Assembly: GCA_025359785.1 (NCBI GenBank)
Contig: JANYET010000067.1
Coordinates: 1 to 64,000 of the forward strand
Length of the DNA: 64,000 nt
Direction: 5' to 3'
Origin: Alphaproteobacteria bacterium
GTDB lineage: Bacteria > Pseudomonadota > Alphaproteobacteria > Caulobacterales > Caulobacteraceae
Positions 42,800-53,572 of this stretch are shown in pieces. The notes below the pieces were generated by a model. That model searched no databases, had not been told where the DNA came from, and worked only from the letters and a program-made list of their open reading frames with translations. A program made the position numbers and the translations under genes. Position 1 is the first letter of the stretch, and the number at the start of each line of letters is the position of its first letter.

Positions 42800-43585
42800 C
42801 TATTTCCGCTTCAGCATAGCCGCCTGGACCGCGGTCATCGGCAGCTCGTCCAGCGTCAGCTTGCCGTCGCCATTCTTGTCCAACGCCTTGAAGCGCCGGT
42901 CGGCGGCGGCCAGGAACTCGGCCTTGCTGACGCGGCCGTCGAGGTTGCTGTCGGCGGCGCGCACCGGCTCGATCTCCGCCAGCAGGCCATAGGGCGCGGC
43001 CCCGATCAGGCGCCGTTTTTCGGGCCGCCGGGCGCCCAGATCGTCGGCCGGACCCTTGGCGGTGTTGTCGGGATTGTAGCCGCCGTGCGTGTTGCCGATG
43101 CCGGGGTGGCCGCCCTCCGGCGTCTGGACGACCTGCGCCAGCCAGAGCCGGGCCCCGGCCCGCTCCGGATGGGTCAGCAGGCTCAGGCTGTTTGGCCCCA
43201 GTGCGTCTGGTCCCAGTACGTCGGGCACGACCTGGGTCTCATAGAATTTCACCTCCGGCCCATCGAGATAGCCGTTGTCGTCGGAATCCAGCGCCTCGAA
43301 GAACCCCTGGTGATCGGCGCGGAACTCCGCGCGGCTGATCGCGCCGTCGTGGTCCAGGTCGGCCTGTTTGAACCACAACACCACCGGATAGGGATCGCCC
43401 GGCTTGCCGCGGTAGGGCTCGCCGCAGGGGCTGATGAACAGCTGGGTATAGCCGGCCGCGGCGGGACCTCTGGCGCCGATTCCATTGCTTCCGGCCCCAT
43501 TACTTCCGGGTTGGGTCAGGCCTTGCTGGAAGGCGGCGCTGGCCAGCGCCACCGCGATCCCCAGACGGACTACCGCTCTGCGCAT
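42800..43585 (-). CDS. Secreted EF-hand protein
   Basis: 261 aa with a signal peptide (hydrophobic 8-20). Four EF-hand-like Ca-binding loops are visible in two pairs: DLDHDGAISRAEF, DSDDNGYLDGPEV, DSNLDGRVSKAEF and DKNGDGKLTLDEL. The pair spacing and the D-x-D/N-x-D-G pattern imply calcium binding in the periplasm or outside. Between the pairs lies a non-repeated region with many Gly/Pro. No enzymatic domain seen. It ends 4 bp from nrsF in convergent orientation and is 3 bp downstream of the racemase gene, likely co-transcribed with it. Confidence 0.85.
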   Translation of the reverse strand: MRRAVVRLGIAVALASAAFQQGLTQPGSNGAGSNGIGARGPAAAGYTQLFISPCGEPYRGKPGDPYPVVLWFKQADLDHDGAISRAEFRADHQGFFEALDSDDNGYLDGPEVKFYETQVVPDVLGPDALGPNSLSLLTHPERAGARLWLAQVVQTPEGGHPGIGNTHGGYNPDNTAKGPADDLGARRPEKRRLIGAAPYGLLAEIEPVRAADSNLDGRVSKAEFLAAADRRFKALDKNGDGKLTLDELPMTAVQAAMLKRK

Positions 43586-43588
43586 CAG

Positions 43589-44296
43589 TCAGGCTCCGGG
43601 CATCGACGGCACGGGCTCGTGGCCCAGGCAGATCGCGACACAGCGCCGGGCCAGCAGTTCGCCCGGATCAATGAAGGGGGCCCGCACGTCCGCCGGGCTC
43701 AGCACCAGCGGCGCCTCGGTGCAGCCGGCCACCACGGCTTCGGCCCCGCCAGCGATCAGGTCGGCGGCATAGCCGGCCATTTCCAGGCGCACGGCCGCTC
43801 CCAGGTCCCCGCCCTTGATCTTGTAGATCGTGGCCATGAACTCTTCCTGCCGTTCGGCGTCGAGGCTGACCAGCCCCATGGCCTGGGCCGCCAGATATTC
43901 CCGGTAGAGGCGCACCGCCCCCTTGGTGCCGAGCACGCCGACGCGGCGCGCGCCCAGGTCGCGGGCGGCCTTGGCGCCGGTCTCGATCAGGTCGATCAGC
44001 GGCAGGCCGCTCGCCCGCTGGATCAGGCCGGCGTGGGCGTGGGCGGTGTTGCAGGGCATGGCCAGGACCTCGGCTCCGGCCCCGGCCAGCGCGCCGGCCA
44101 TCTCGGCCAGAACCGCCCCCGCGCCGGAGCCCGGCACGTTGCGGTCCGGCGCCTTGGGATTGAGGTCCATCAGGACGCGGATGTGGTCCTGGTCGCTCTG
44201 CGCCGGGGTGAAGGCCTGCAGTTGGCGCAGGAACTCCAGCGTCGCGGCCGGGCCCATGCCGCCCAGCACGCCCAGGACGAGGGAGGTTTCGCTCAT
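43589..44296 (-). CDS. Aspartate/glutamate racemase family protein
   Basis: 235 aa from the ATG at 44296; the track's 586-aa frame reads through the neighbour in a wrong frame. Cofactor-independent racemase fold: '[16 protein letters not shown]' opening, first catalytic cysteine in AMPCNTAH (about 82) and second in VAGCTEAPL (about 192). The preference for aspartate, glutamate or another amino acid is not decidable. Its ATG overlaps the TGA of the desulfhydrase-like gene (ATGA), indicating a two-gene D-amino-acid unit. Confidence 0.9.
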   Translation of the reverse strand: MSETSLVLGVLGGMGPAATLEFLRQLQAFTPAQSDQDHIRVLMDLNPKAPDRNVPGSGAGAVLAEMAGALAGAGAEVLAMPCNTAHAHAGLIQRASGLPLIDLIETGAKAARDLGARRVGVLGTKGAVRLYREYLAAQAMGLVSLDAERQEEFMATIYKIKGGDLGAAVRLEMAGYAADLIAGGAEAVVAGCTEAPLVLSPADVRAPFIDPGELLARRCVAICLGHEPVPSMPGA

Positions 44297-45330
44297 GACA
44301 GGTGACCGTCCAGGACCGACTGATAGCCGAACAGGCCCTGGGCGCCGCCGGTGTGCAGGAAGACCACGGTCTCGCCGTCGAACGCGCCTTTCTGGGACAG
44401 CGCGATCAGCCCCTTCATCGCCTTGCCGGTATAGACCGGGTCCAGCAGGATCGCGTCGGTCCGCGCCGCCAGCTTCAGGGCCTCGATGACCGCCTCGTCG
44501 ACCAGGCCATAGCCCGCGCCGACATAGTCGCAATCGGCGACCACCATCTCGCGGGTCACGCGGTCCTGATGGCCGAGCAGGGCGGCGGTCTCGACGGCCA
44601 GTTTGTAGACACTGGCCTCCTGGGCTTCCTTCGGCGCGCGGACACCGATGCCGAGGACGGGAATGTCGGCGCCCATCACGGCCAGGCCGGCCACCAGGCC
44701 CGCGTGGGTGCCGGCGCTGCCGGTGGCGGTGACGATGCGGTCGATCTCCAAGCCGATCGCATTGGCCTGGGTCACCATCTCCAGGGCGCATTCGACATAG
44801 CCCAGCGCGCCGATGATATTCGAGCCGCCGCCGGGGATCACGTAGGGCGTCTCGCCGCGCGCGGCGACCTCGGCGGCCACCAGGGCGAGCTGGGCGTTCA
44901 TGTCGGTCCCACCGGGCACCCGGCGGATCTTCGCTCCCATCAGCTCGTCCAGCAGCACATTGCCGGACAGGGTGTAGTCCAGCGCGTTGGAGCCGGTGCG
45001 TTCCTCCAGGATGATCTCGCAGGCCAGCCCGAAGCGCGCCGCCGCGGCGGCCGTCTGGCGCACGTGGTTGGACTGCACGGCGCCCTGCGTGACCAGGGTC
45101 GTGGCGTCGTTGGCCAGCGCGTCGCCCAGCAGATATTCCAGCTTCCGGGTCTTGTTGCCGCCGCCCGCCAGGCCGGTGCAGTCGTCGCGCTTGATCCACA
45201 GGTCCGGCCCGCCGCGCCCCCTTCCGGAAGAATCGGCGGCGGCGGCGAGCGCCTGCGTCAGCCGCGGCAGCGGCTCCAGCGGCGTGGGCAGATGGGCGAA
45301 GCGAAGCGGGTTGAAGCGGGAAAGATGCAT
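44293..45330 (-). CDS. D-cysteine desulfhydrase / ACC deaminase family PLP enzyme
   Basis: 345 aa. PLP-dependent; the Schiff-base lysine is in [12 protein letters not shown] (about 60), with [13 protein letters not shown] and [12 protein letters not shown] as cofactor-binding segments. The family includes D-cysteine desulfhydrase (to pyruvate, sulfide, ammonia) and L-cysteate sulfo-lyase; the sequence alone does not separate them. Coupling with an amino-acid racemase favours a role in D-amino-acid or sulfur-compound breakdown. Ends in ATGA overlap with that gene. Confidence 0.88.
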   Translation of the reverse strand: MHLSRFNPLRFAHLPTPLEPLPRLTQALAAAADSSGRGRGGPDLWIKRDDCTGLAGGGNKTRKLEYLLGDALANDATTLVTQGAVQSNHVRQTAAAAARFGLACEIILEERTGSNALDYTLSGNVLLDELMGAKIRRVPGGTDMNAQLALVAAEVAARGETPYVIPGGGSNIIGALGYVECALEMVTQANAIGLEIDRIVTATGSAGTHAGLVAGLAVMGADIPVLGIGVRAPKEAQEASVYKLAVETAALLGHQDRVTREMVVADCDYVGAGYGLVDEAVIEALKLAARTDAILLDPVYTGKAMKGLIALSQKGAFDGETVVFLHTGGAQGLFGYQSVLDGHLS

Positions 45331-45369
45331 GGCCCTGGCCTACAGCCAACGCGCCGGGGAGAACAGACC

Positions 45370-45759
45370 CTAGGGGCGGAGACGTCGCGGGATCGCGTCG
45401 ACTTCGGCGGGCGACAGCTTGCGGATGGACTCGACCATGCAGCGCGCGCCGCGCACCCCGATATCGAGGTCCAGCGGCGTGCAGACCCGCATCGACGGCA
45501 GGGAATTGCGGATGATGATCGGATCGCTCGACATCGCCCCGCCCAGGCAGTTGCCGCGCATCGCGATCACATAGGTCTGGTTGCCGCGCACGTTCAGATA
45601 CAGCGTCTTGCCGTCGGCGATGCTGTGGTTGGCGATGTCACGGGTGAAGAAGCAGGCGTTGCCCGCCGCCGGCGACATAGGCGGCGATATAGGCGGCTGG
45701 GCGACGGCCGCCGACGCCAGCGCGGCGCCGGCGAGCAGGGTCAGGACAAGGCGTCTCAT
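45370..45759 (-). CDS. DUF6491-like exported protein, copy 1
   Basis: 129 aa from the ATG at 45759, with a signal peptide (MRRLVLTLLAGAALASAAVA). The pattern CFFTRDIANHSIADGKTLYLNV...NC...C...RCMVESIRKLSPAEVDAIP with four cysteines is shared with the gene at 47533, so they are paralogs. The family is small, periplasmic and of unknown function. The Cys spacing suggests two disulfides. It lies 40 bp downstream of the desulfhydrase-like gene start on the same strand, upstream of it in transcription order. Confidence 0.8.
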   Translation of the reverse strand: MRRLVLTLLAGAALASAAVAQPPISPPMSPAAGNACFFTRDIANHSIADGKTLYLNVRGNQTYVIAMRGNCLGGAMSSDPIIIRNSLPSMRVCTPLDLDIGVRGARCMVESIRKLSPAEVDAIPRRLRP

Positions 45760-45830
45760 GGTCTTGGTCTCCAAGCCCCTCGTCGCCACCCTAGCACGGG
45801 ACCGGCTAACAAGGGATCGGCGCGGCGGCC

Positions 45831-46652
45831 CTACCGTCCCTCGAACACCGGCTCGCGCTTGGCCACGAAGGCCGCGGCGGCTTCCTTGTGGTCGGCGGTG
45901 GCCGCGGAGTGGACGTGGTGGGTGGCCTCCAGGTCCAGGCAGTCGTCGACCTCGCCGGCCATGGCGCGGTTGAGGTTTTCCTTCATGTAGCGGAAGCAGA
46001 CCGCCGGTCCGGCGGCCAGCCGCGTGGCGATCTCCCGCGTCCTGGCGGCCAGCTCTTCGGGCTCGACCACCCAGTTGGCCAGGCCCAGTCGCAGGGCCTC
46101 CTCCGCGCCGACCCGCTCGGACAGGAAATACATCTCCCGCGCCTTTGCCGAGCCCACCAGCTGGGTCAGGAAATAGGTCCCGCCATAGTCGCCGGCCAGG
46201 CCCACGCGGGCGAAGGCGGTGGTCAGGAAGGCGGTGGTCGCCATGATCCGCAGGTCGCAGGCCAGAGCCAGCGACAGGCCCGCGCCGGCCGCGGCGCCGG
46301 GCAGGGCGGCGATCGTCGGCTTTGGCATCTTGAACAGCTTGCCGGCCGTCGCGCGCTGGTTGATCCGCTGGGTCGCGATCTGCTCGTCGACGCTGACCCC
46401 GCGCCCGCCACCCGAATTGCGGTCGTTCATGCCCTTCACATCGCCACCGGCGCAGAAGCCCGGGCCCGCGCCGGTCAGCACGATGCAGCGCACCGCCGGG
46501 TCGAGCTCGGCCGCCGCCAGCTGCCGCCCCAACGCCTGGTTCATCGCTTCGCTCATGGCGTTGCGCGCCTGCGGCCGGTTCAGCGTGATCGTCAGCACGC
46601 CGCCATCCAGCTCGGCGAGCAGGTCTTCGGTTCCGGTGTCGAGCGTGGTCAT
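45831..46652 (-). CDS. Enoyl-CoA hydratase/isomerase family protein
   Basis: 273 aa crotonase-fold enzyme. 'LTITLNRPQARNAMSEAMNQAL' opens the fold; the oxyanion-hole segments are 'GPGFCAGGDVKGM' and 'LPGAAAGAGLSLALACDLRI'. A glutamate-type catalytic residue of true hydratases is not obvious in the 'AFARVGLAGDYGGTYFL' segment; the Asp-Tyr-Gly there is like PaaG/PaaB isomerases, so an acyl-CoA isomerase is possible. No fatty-acid operon surrounds it. Start at MTTLDTGTEDLL. Confidence 0.9.
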   Translation of the reverse strand: MTTLDTGTEDLLAELDGGVLTITLNRPQARNAMSEAMNQALGRQLAAAELDPAVRCIVLTGAGPGFCAGGDVKGMNDRNSGGGRGVSVDEQIATQRINQRATAGKLFKMPKPTIAALPGAAAGAGLSLALACDLRIMATTAFLTTAFARVGLAGDYGGTYFLTQLVGSAKAREMYFLSERVGAEEALRLGLANWVVEPEELAARTREIATRLAAGPAVCFRYMKENLNRAMAGEVDDCLDLEATHHVHSAATADHKEAAAAFVAKREPVFEGR

Positions 46653-46746
46653 GGCGTTTTCCTCATCCTTGTTGCGCGGACCCTAGGCCTTGACCCCTGC
46701 GGAACGGAAGCCTCTAGGCTGCGGCGGACAACCGGAGCCCGACCCC

Positions 46747-47505
46747 ATGCGCCTTCGTCAGATCGCCCTGGTGGGCCAGGACCTCGCCGCCTGCGAGGCC
46801 GACATCCGCGCCATCCTCGGCCTCGACTACGCCTACGACGATCCGGGCGTCGGCAAGTTCGGGCTGCGGAACGCGGTCTTCCCGATCGGCGAGACCTTCC
46901 TGGAGGTCGTCTCGCCGAAGCAGGAAGGCACGACCGCCGGGCGCCTGCTGGAAAAGCGCGGCGGCGATGGCGGTTACATGGTCATCCTGCAGGTCGAGGA
47001 CATCAAACCGGCCCGCGCGCGGATCGCGGCGGCCGGCGCCCGCGTGGTCGAACAGGCCGATCTGCAGGGGGGAACGGTCGCCATGACCCACGTTCATCCG
47101 CGCGACGTCGGCGGCGCCATCCTGTCGGTCGACTACATGCATCCCTGGAGCCGCTGGGAGTGGGGCGGCCCGGTCTGGCGCGAGCACGTCCGGACCGACG
47201 TCTCCACCGGCATCGTCGGCGCCGAACTGCAAGGGGCCGACCCCTTCGCCATGGCCACGCGCTGGGGCGAGGTGCTGGGCCGCGAGGTCGAGGCGAAGGG
47301 CGAATACTGGCGCATCGCCCTGGACGATGGCGGCGAGCTTCGCTTCGTTCGCGCTGACGATGGCCGGGGCGACGGCCTTGGCCGCTTCGACGTGGCGGTG
47401 CGCGATCCCATGGCGGTCCACGCCGCCGCCAAGGCCCGCGGCCGCCTGGCCCCTGACGGCGACGTCATCCTGGCCGGAACCCGGGTGCGGTTGGTCCAGG
47501 CGTAG
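46747..47505 (+). CDS. VOC (glyoxalase-like) protein
   Basis: 252 aa from the ATG at 46747 (MRLRQIALVGQDLAACEADIRAILGLD); the track adds 19 residues. Paired beta-alpha-beta-beta-beta modules of the vicinal-oxygen-chelate superfamily are suggested by 'LRNAVFPIGETFLEVVSP', 'GYMVILQVEDIKPARARIAAAGARVV' and a weaker C-terminal repeat. Possible metal ligands are His in 'HVHPRDVGGAILSVDYM' and Glu in 'ETFLEV'. Substrate unknown. A strong hairpin terminator follows its stop. Confidence 0.85.
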   Translation: MRLRQIALVGQDLAACEADIRAILGLDYAYDDPGVGKFGLRNAVFPIGETFLEVVSPKQEGTTAGRLLEKRGGDGGYMVILQVEDIKPARARIAAAGARVVEQADLQGGTVAMTHVHPRDVGGAILSVDYMHPWSRWEWGGPVWREHVRTDVSTGIVGAELQGADPFAMATRWGEVLGREVEAKGEYWRIALDDGGELRFVRADDGRGDGLGRFDVAVRDPMAVHAAAKARGRLAPDGDVILAGTRVRLVQA

Positions 47506-47508
47506 TCA

Positions 47509-47529
47509 GATCCTCGCTGGGCGAGGATC
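47509..47529. terminator. Stem-loop between VOC gene and DUF6491 copy 2
   Basis: GATCCTCGC-TGG-GCGAGGATC, a perfect 9-bp stem with a 3-nt loop, between convergent genes; likely bidirectional. Confidence 0.65.
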
Positions 47530-47532
47530 AGC

Positions 47533-47931
47533 CTAGGGCTTCATGCCCCTTGGCAGCGCCGCGGCCTCGGTCGGGGTCAGCCTCACCAGCCGCTCGACGA
47601 TGCAGCGCGAGCTCAGGCCGCCGCCGTTCAGCGTGGCGCCGACGTTCAGGTCCTGCGCCCCGCAGATGCGGGACGAGGCGCCGCGCTGCTCCAGGGTGAT
47701 CGGGTCAGTGGGACCGGCGCCGCCGAAGCAGTTGTTACTCATCTCCGCTCGCCAGACGCTTCGGCCGCCGACGTTGAGATAGAGCGTGCGCTCATCGCCG
47801 ATGGTGTGGCCGCGCAGGTCCTGGGTCATGAAACACTTCGGCGCTTCGCCGGCGGCGCTTTTCGGGGCGGCCAGAGCCGGCGTGGCGGCGGCCAGGGCGA
47901 TCGATCCGATCAGGGCCAGGGCAGACTTCAT
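47533..47931 (-). CDS. DUF6491-like exported protein, copy 2
   Basis: 132 aa with a signal peptide (MKSALALIGSIALAAATPALA). It aligns with the 45370 gene: KCFMTQDLRGHTIGDERTLYLNV...NNC...C...RCIVERLVRLTPTEAAALPRGM, with the same four cysteines and the same length. Function unknown. The two copies sit about 2 kb apart on the same strand with a hydratase and a VOC gene between, so they are dispersed rather than tandem. Confidence 0.8.
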   Translation of the reverse strand: MKSALALIGSIALAAATPALAAPKSAAGEAPKCFMTQDLRGHTIGDERTLYLNVGGRSVWRAEMSNNCFGGAGPTDPITLEQRGASSRICGAQDLNVGATLNGGGLSSRCIVERLVRLTPTEAAALPRGMKP

Positions 47932-48007
47932 CGCATTCTTCCCTATTTTCCCGGCACTTTGAACAGCCCCGCCGGTTTCGCCAAGCCCTTCGCGACCGGG
48001 GGTGAAT

Positions 48008-49021
48008 TCAGGGTTTGGATCGCGTTACTCCCACCCCATCAACGCTTGAGGCTGCAGCGCTCGCCTGTGCGCGCTCAACAGCGCGAGCGCCAGCCAGGAC
48101 GTTGGTCATCCCGTAGTTTCCCTCGTGACAGGCGAATTCGTAGAGTGGCGCGCCGGTCGCCACGAACACCATTTCCGCACGCCATGGCCGGGCGAAAATG
48201 TTCGGGTCCTCGACGGTGAATTCATACTTCAGGGCCTCAGGCGAGACCCGTGTGAACCGCTCCATCACCCTGCCTGCTGCGGTGAAGAAGAACGGCGCCT
48301 GGCTCAATGGGGCGTCGGTCCGCAGGTTTGTTGTCTCCACCACCAGGGTGTCTTTCTCCCAATGGCCGATGGAATCGCCGGTCCAGGGCCGGATCTGGGT
48401 GGGCAGGTGCGCCACGCCGATCCGGATGATGCGCAGCTCGCTATTGTTCTCCGCCATGATCGCGATCTGGTCGCGCGTCTGCACGAACCGGTAGTTGGCG
48501 TTGTAGGGGGCGTTCATCATCACGGGCCCCATCGCGCCCCAGCTGGGCAGCAGGCAGCGGTCTCCCGCCACGGGCCGGTCCTCGGGGCCGTCGAAGGATT
48601 CAAGCTGCGCCTTGGCGAAGACCTGGGCGCGGCGCTTGCCCTCGGCGGTATAGGGCAGCTGGCCGTCGTCGGGGTCGACCAGCCACGATGTGCGAAGCTG
48701 GCCGTCCACCCGGGCCAGATGCGCGCCGTCCCACCATTCGCTCTCTGTACCCCCGACGTTCGCGGCCGTGCTCGCCGGCGAATAGCTGGTCATCAGCTTG
48801 CGTTCCGCCTCCGTCGCGTCGGCCGGGCGAACCACCAGAGGCACGACTCCTGCTGGGCGTTGCAGGCGGGTCAGGGCATTGTTGTTCCACACCCCGTTGA
48901 GGTCGGGGGCGCCATAGGCATTGCGCGCCGGCGTATAGGCCGCCGCGGATGCGCAGCCTGAGGTAAGGCTCAGCACGCTGGCCACTATCGCGGCGCTGGC
49001 CATCGGAATGGCGAACCTCAT
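48008..49021 (-). CDS. Secreted hypothetical protein (possible lipoprotein)
   Basis: 337 aa. The N-terminus MRFAIPMASAAIVASVLSLTSGCASA is a signal peptide with a weak lipobox (TSGC). The mature protein begins 'RNAYGAPDLNGVWNNNALTRLQRP', typical of a large family of exported proteins of unknown function common in Sphingomonadales and Caulobacterales; later segments 'RPWTGDSIGHWEKDTLVVETTNL' and 'YEFACHEGNYGM' are also characteristic. No catalytic motif is known to me. Transcribed alone; divergent from the thiC riboswitch region. Confidence 0.8.
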   Translation of the reverse strand: MRFAIPMASAAIVASVLSLTSGCASAAAYTPARNAYGAPDLNGVWNNNALTRLQRPAGVVPLVVRPADATEAERKLMTSYSPASTAANVGGTESEWWDGAHLARVDGQLRTSWLVDPDDGQLPYTAEGKRRAQVFAKAQLESFDGPEDRPVAGDRCLLPSWGAMGPVMMNAPYNANYRFVQTRDQIAIMAENNSELRIIRIGVAHLPTQIRPWTGDSIGHWEKDTLVVETTNLRTDAPLSQAPFFFTAAGRVMERFTRVSPEALKYEFTVEDPNIFARPWRAEMVFVATGAPLYEFACHEGNYGMTNVLAGARAVERAQASAAASSVDGVGVTRSKP

Positions 49022-49136
49022 TGTCTCCGCTCCCGACTGCCAAGGGCGCCTTGGCCGCGCCGTCCTGGCGGTACAATAGCAGCGCTTGGTCGATCCGCGG
49101 GGCCTTTCCCTTCATCGCCTTCGGGCGTAGCGTCCG

Positions 49137-51130
<1,994 letters not shown>

Positions 51131-51132
51131 GC

Positions 51133-51170
51133 GTCATCCCGGTCTTCGCGCGCCGCGAAACCGGGATGAC
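51133..51170. terminator. GTCATCCCGGT / ACCGGGATGAC inverted repeat after thiC
   Basis: Perfect 11-bp arms with further inner pairing (TCGCG/CGCGA), 3 bp after the thiC stop. This GTCATCCCGG-type palindrome is a repeat form common in alphaproteobacterial genomes and can act as a bidirectional terminator. Confidence 0.65.
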
Positions 51171-51179
51171 AGCCAAGGG

Positions 51180-51467
51180 TTAGCGGCAGACCTCGACCGG
51201 CCGCGGGACGTAGCGGCCGTTCCAGGCGTAGTAGCCGCGATCCTCGATGACACAGCGGCGCGCATAGCCGTAGCCGTAGCTATACCCGCGGTGCTCCCAG
51301 TGCTCGTGCTGGCGCCAGCGCCAGTCGTCGCGGTCGCGCCAACCTTCGCGATTTCCGGCGTCGTGATAGCCGCGGTCGTGGTCCCAGTCGGGGTGAGCCA
51401 TGGCGGCGGCCGGGGCGGCGAGCGCAACCAGGGTCGCGCCAGCCAGGACGATGGATTTGAGGGTCAT
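51180..51467 (-). CDS. Small secreted His/Trp/Tyr/Arg-rich protein
   Basis: 95 aa with a signal peptide (MTLKSIVLAGATLVALAAPAAAMA). The mature 70 residues are extremely rich in His, Asp, Arg, Trp and Tyr ('HPDWDHDRGYHD', 'WRQHEHWEHRGYSYGYGY') and carry two cysteines, one near the end (EVCR). Similar small proteins are usually annotated as hypothetical. Metal binding by the His-Asp clusters is possible but unproven. Confidence 0.75.
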   Translation of the reverse strand: MTLKSIVLAGATLVALAAPAAAMAHPDWDHDRGYHDAGNREGWRDRDDWRWRQHEHWEHRGYSYGYGYARRCVIEDRGYYAWNGRYVPRPVEVCR

Positions 51468-51589
51468 GGTCAGTCTCCTTGTCTAGCGGCGAGGTCGGAT
51501 GGTTCGACCCCAAGGCCTCGGAGATTGGCGCCGCGCGACTGAACGGGCCGGGAGCGGCGGCTTCAGCCGCCGTTCACCTTCGCAAGCCT

Positions 51590-52705
51590 TTAGGGCGGCG
51601 GCGCACGGCCTGGGCTGTCGGCCGTCGCAAGTCCGATCTGCAGGATCACGAACTCGGCGGGCTTCAGCGGCGCGATGCCGACCTCGACCACCAGCCGGCC
51701 GTTGTCGAGATCGTTCTGCGTCATGGTCGTGCCGTCGCACCGCGCGAAGAAGGCCCGCTGCGGCGTCGATCCCTGGAACGCGCCGCGCTGGAACAGGCCG
51801 AACAGGAAGGCCTGGACATCCTGCTGCGCCGCAGCCCACAGCGGCGCGGCGTTCGGCTGGACCCCGGCCCAGGTCAGACCCTGTCTCAGGCTTTGCCGCA
51901 CGAACAGCGCCAGGCGGCGCACCGGGACATATTTCCAGTCGGCGCCGCTCGCGGCTGGGTCCACGAAGGTGCGGGCGCCCCAGACCACGACATCGCCGTT
52001 CGGCTGCCGGCGAAGCGAATTGAGGCCCTCCAGCGCCAGGGCGTCGAGATCGGTCTGGGCCATCCCGGCCGGTGGACCTGACGCGCCGGCCACCTTGGCG
52101 TCGAGACCGCTCGCGCCCTTCCAGATCCCCCGCGCGGCCTCCAGGCGCAGCATCACGCCGACGACCGCGCCGGAGCTGGCGACCGGCTGCGATCCGCCTT
52201 GCGCCGTCAGAAGCGGCAGATAGGCCGCCGCGTTCGGACGCCGCAGCGCGCTGGCCGTGGCGAGCCACGCCTCGGCCGCGGCGCGGGTGGTCAGCGATGA
52301 CGGCGCGTCGAGGATCACGAAGGCGTCGCGGCCCTCGGCATAGGCGACGGCCGCGGCCTGGAACGCCGGATCGCTCAGTCCGGGAAGGGCCAGCAGGCTC
52401 AGCCCCGCGACTGTGTCCAGGGCGTAGAGCCCCGTCCGGGCGGCGGCCGCGCCCGGCAAGGCCGAGGCCGCGACGATCCAGGCCGCTGTCCCGCCGTTGG
52501 CGAAGAACAGGGTGACGGCTCGGCGCAGGTCGTCGGTGGCGGCGCGGCCCGCGAACGCGGTGTCGAAATCCTTCAGGCTCTGGACCCGGGTCGGCTTGTC
52601 GGCGGGGCCGGGGCCGCCCAGTCCGATGAGGGCTGTGACACTCGCCGCGCCGGATATCGCCGTGCGGCTGGCGCTCGCCTGAAGGGGGATGGCCGGCGTC
52701 TTCAT
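51590..52705 (-). CDS. Contractile-tail sheath-like protein (orphan)
   Basis: 371 aa. The C-terminal third reads like a phage tail-sheath C-terminal domain: 'DVVVWGARTF...DWKYVPVRRLALFVRQSLRQGLTWAGVQPNAAPLW', an 'FLFGLFQRGAFQG' helix and the terminal 'DLDNGRLVVEVGIAPLKPAEFVILQI'. The N-terminal part ('VTALIGLGGPGPADKPTRVQSLKDFDTAFAG') matches the usual 'f-x-G' sheath start. It is shorter than most myophage sheaths. No tube, baseplate, spike or ATPase gene lies nearby, so its partner genes are absent or elsewhere. It is divergent from the pentapeptide-repeat gene. Confidence 0.82.
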   Translation of the reverse strand: MKTPAIPLQASASRTAISGAASVTALIGLGGPGPADKPTRVQSLKDFDTAFAGRAATDDLRRAVTLFFANGGTAAWIVAASALPGAAAARTGLYALDTVAGLSLLALPGLSDPAFQAAAVAYAEGRDAFVILDAPSSLTTRAAAEAWLATASALRRPNAAAYLPLLTAQGGSQPVASSGAVVGVMLRLEAARGIWKGASGLDAKVAGASGPPAGMAQTDLDALALEGLNSLRRQPNGDVVVWGARTFVDPAASGADWKYVPVRRLALFVRQSLRQGLTWAGVQPNAAPLWAAAQQDVQAFLFGLFQRGAFQGSTPQRAFFARCDGTTMTQNDLDNGRLVVEVGIAPLKPAEFVILQIGLATADSPGRAPPP

Positions 52706-52810
52706 CTGAACCTCTCAGGGCCTCGATCCTGATCCCGCAACCGGTCCGCGCAAAGGCCTGATCCGCGCTGGGCGGGCTTTTCACCTCTGGAGGTGCGGCG
52801 TGCGGACCCT

Positions 52811-53572
52811 ATGATGCGCGCCATGACCGATCTTCCCGACCTTCAGGCTGGCGGCGTCTACGCCGGCCTCGACCTGTCGGCCTGTGACTTCGCCGAGCGC
52901 GACCTGGCCGACATCACGCTCACCGACTGCACGCTCACCGACGTCCAGCTTTCAGCGGTGATCCTGCAGAACGGCCGCTTCACCGAGTGCCGCTTCACCC
53001 GCTGCCGCTTCGCCCACGCCGACCTGCGCGAGGCGACCTTCACGCGCTGCAACTTCGCCGACCCGGACAGCCATTCCGGCGTGCAGATCGCCTTCAGCCA
53101 GGCAGATCAGGCGACCTTCGAGGCCTGCGACCTGTCGTTCGCCGACATCGACCGGACGAGCCTGTGGTCGGTGGCCTTCAAGGCCAGCAACCTGCGCGGC
53201 GCCCGTTTCCACCGCGCCGATTTCGCCCGCGCCTTCGGTGGCAAGGTGGTCCGCACGGCGGCGACCTTCAGCGCCTGTAACCTGGAACTGGCCGACCTGT
53301 CGGACGCGGGCCTGCCCACCTGCGACCTGTCCGGCTCATCCCTGCGCGAGGCCGACCTCACCGGCGCCGACCTGGAAGGCGCGGACCTGACGAACTGTGA
53401 CCTGTTCCAGGCGCTCACCGCCGGCGCCAAACTGGCCGAGGCTGACCTGCGCGGCGCCCATGTCTCCGGCCTCGACCTCGCCGGCCTCGCCACCCACGCC
53501 GGGATGAAGATCGCCCTGTCGCAGCAACAGACCCTGCTGACCGCGCTGGGGCTGGACATCTATGCGGATTAG
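52811..53572 (+). CDS. Pentapeptide-repeat protein
   Basis: About 253 aa (start at 52811; 52823 is an alternative). Built of A(D/N)LxX pentapeptides, for example 'DLSACDFAERDLADITLTDCTLTDVQLSAVIL' and 'CDLSGSSLREADLTGADLEGADLTNCDLFQA', which form a right-handed quadrilateral beta helix. Possible roles range from DNA mimicry with gyrase protection (Qnr/MfpA) to a scaffold or effector-associated protein; the Cys-rich central section is unlike Qnr. It is divergent from the sheath gene and abuts the tiny membrane protein, so these three may form one locus. Confidence 0.87.
   Translation: MMRAMTDLPDLQAGGVYAGLDLSACDFAERDLADITLTDCTLTDVQLSAVILQNGRFTECRFTRCRFAHADLREATFTRCNFADPDSHSGVQIAFSQADQATFEACDLSFADIDRTSLWSVAFKASNLRGARFHRADFARAFGGKVVRTAATFSACNLELADLSDAGLPTCDLSGSSLREADLTGADLEGADLTNCDLFQALTAGAKLAEADLRGAHVSGLDLAGLATHAGMKIALSQQQTLLTALGLDIYAD

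Noticed and set aside
43589-45349. 586-aa reading frame
   Set aside because: Only the last 235 residues are real (the racemase); the upstream part runs in the wrong frame through the desulfhydrase-like gene.
51590-52705. Intact prophage around the sheath-like gene
   Set aside because: No integrase, capsid, portal, terminase or tail genes and no attachment-site repeats in the neighbourhood.
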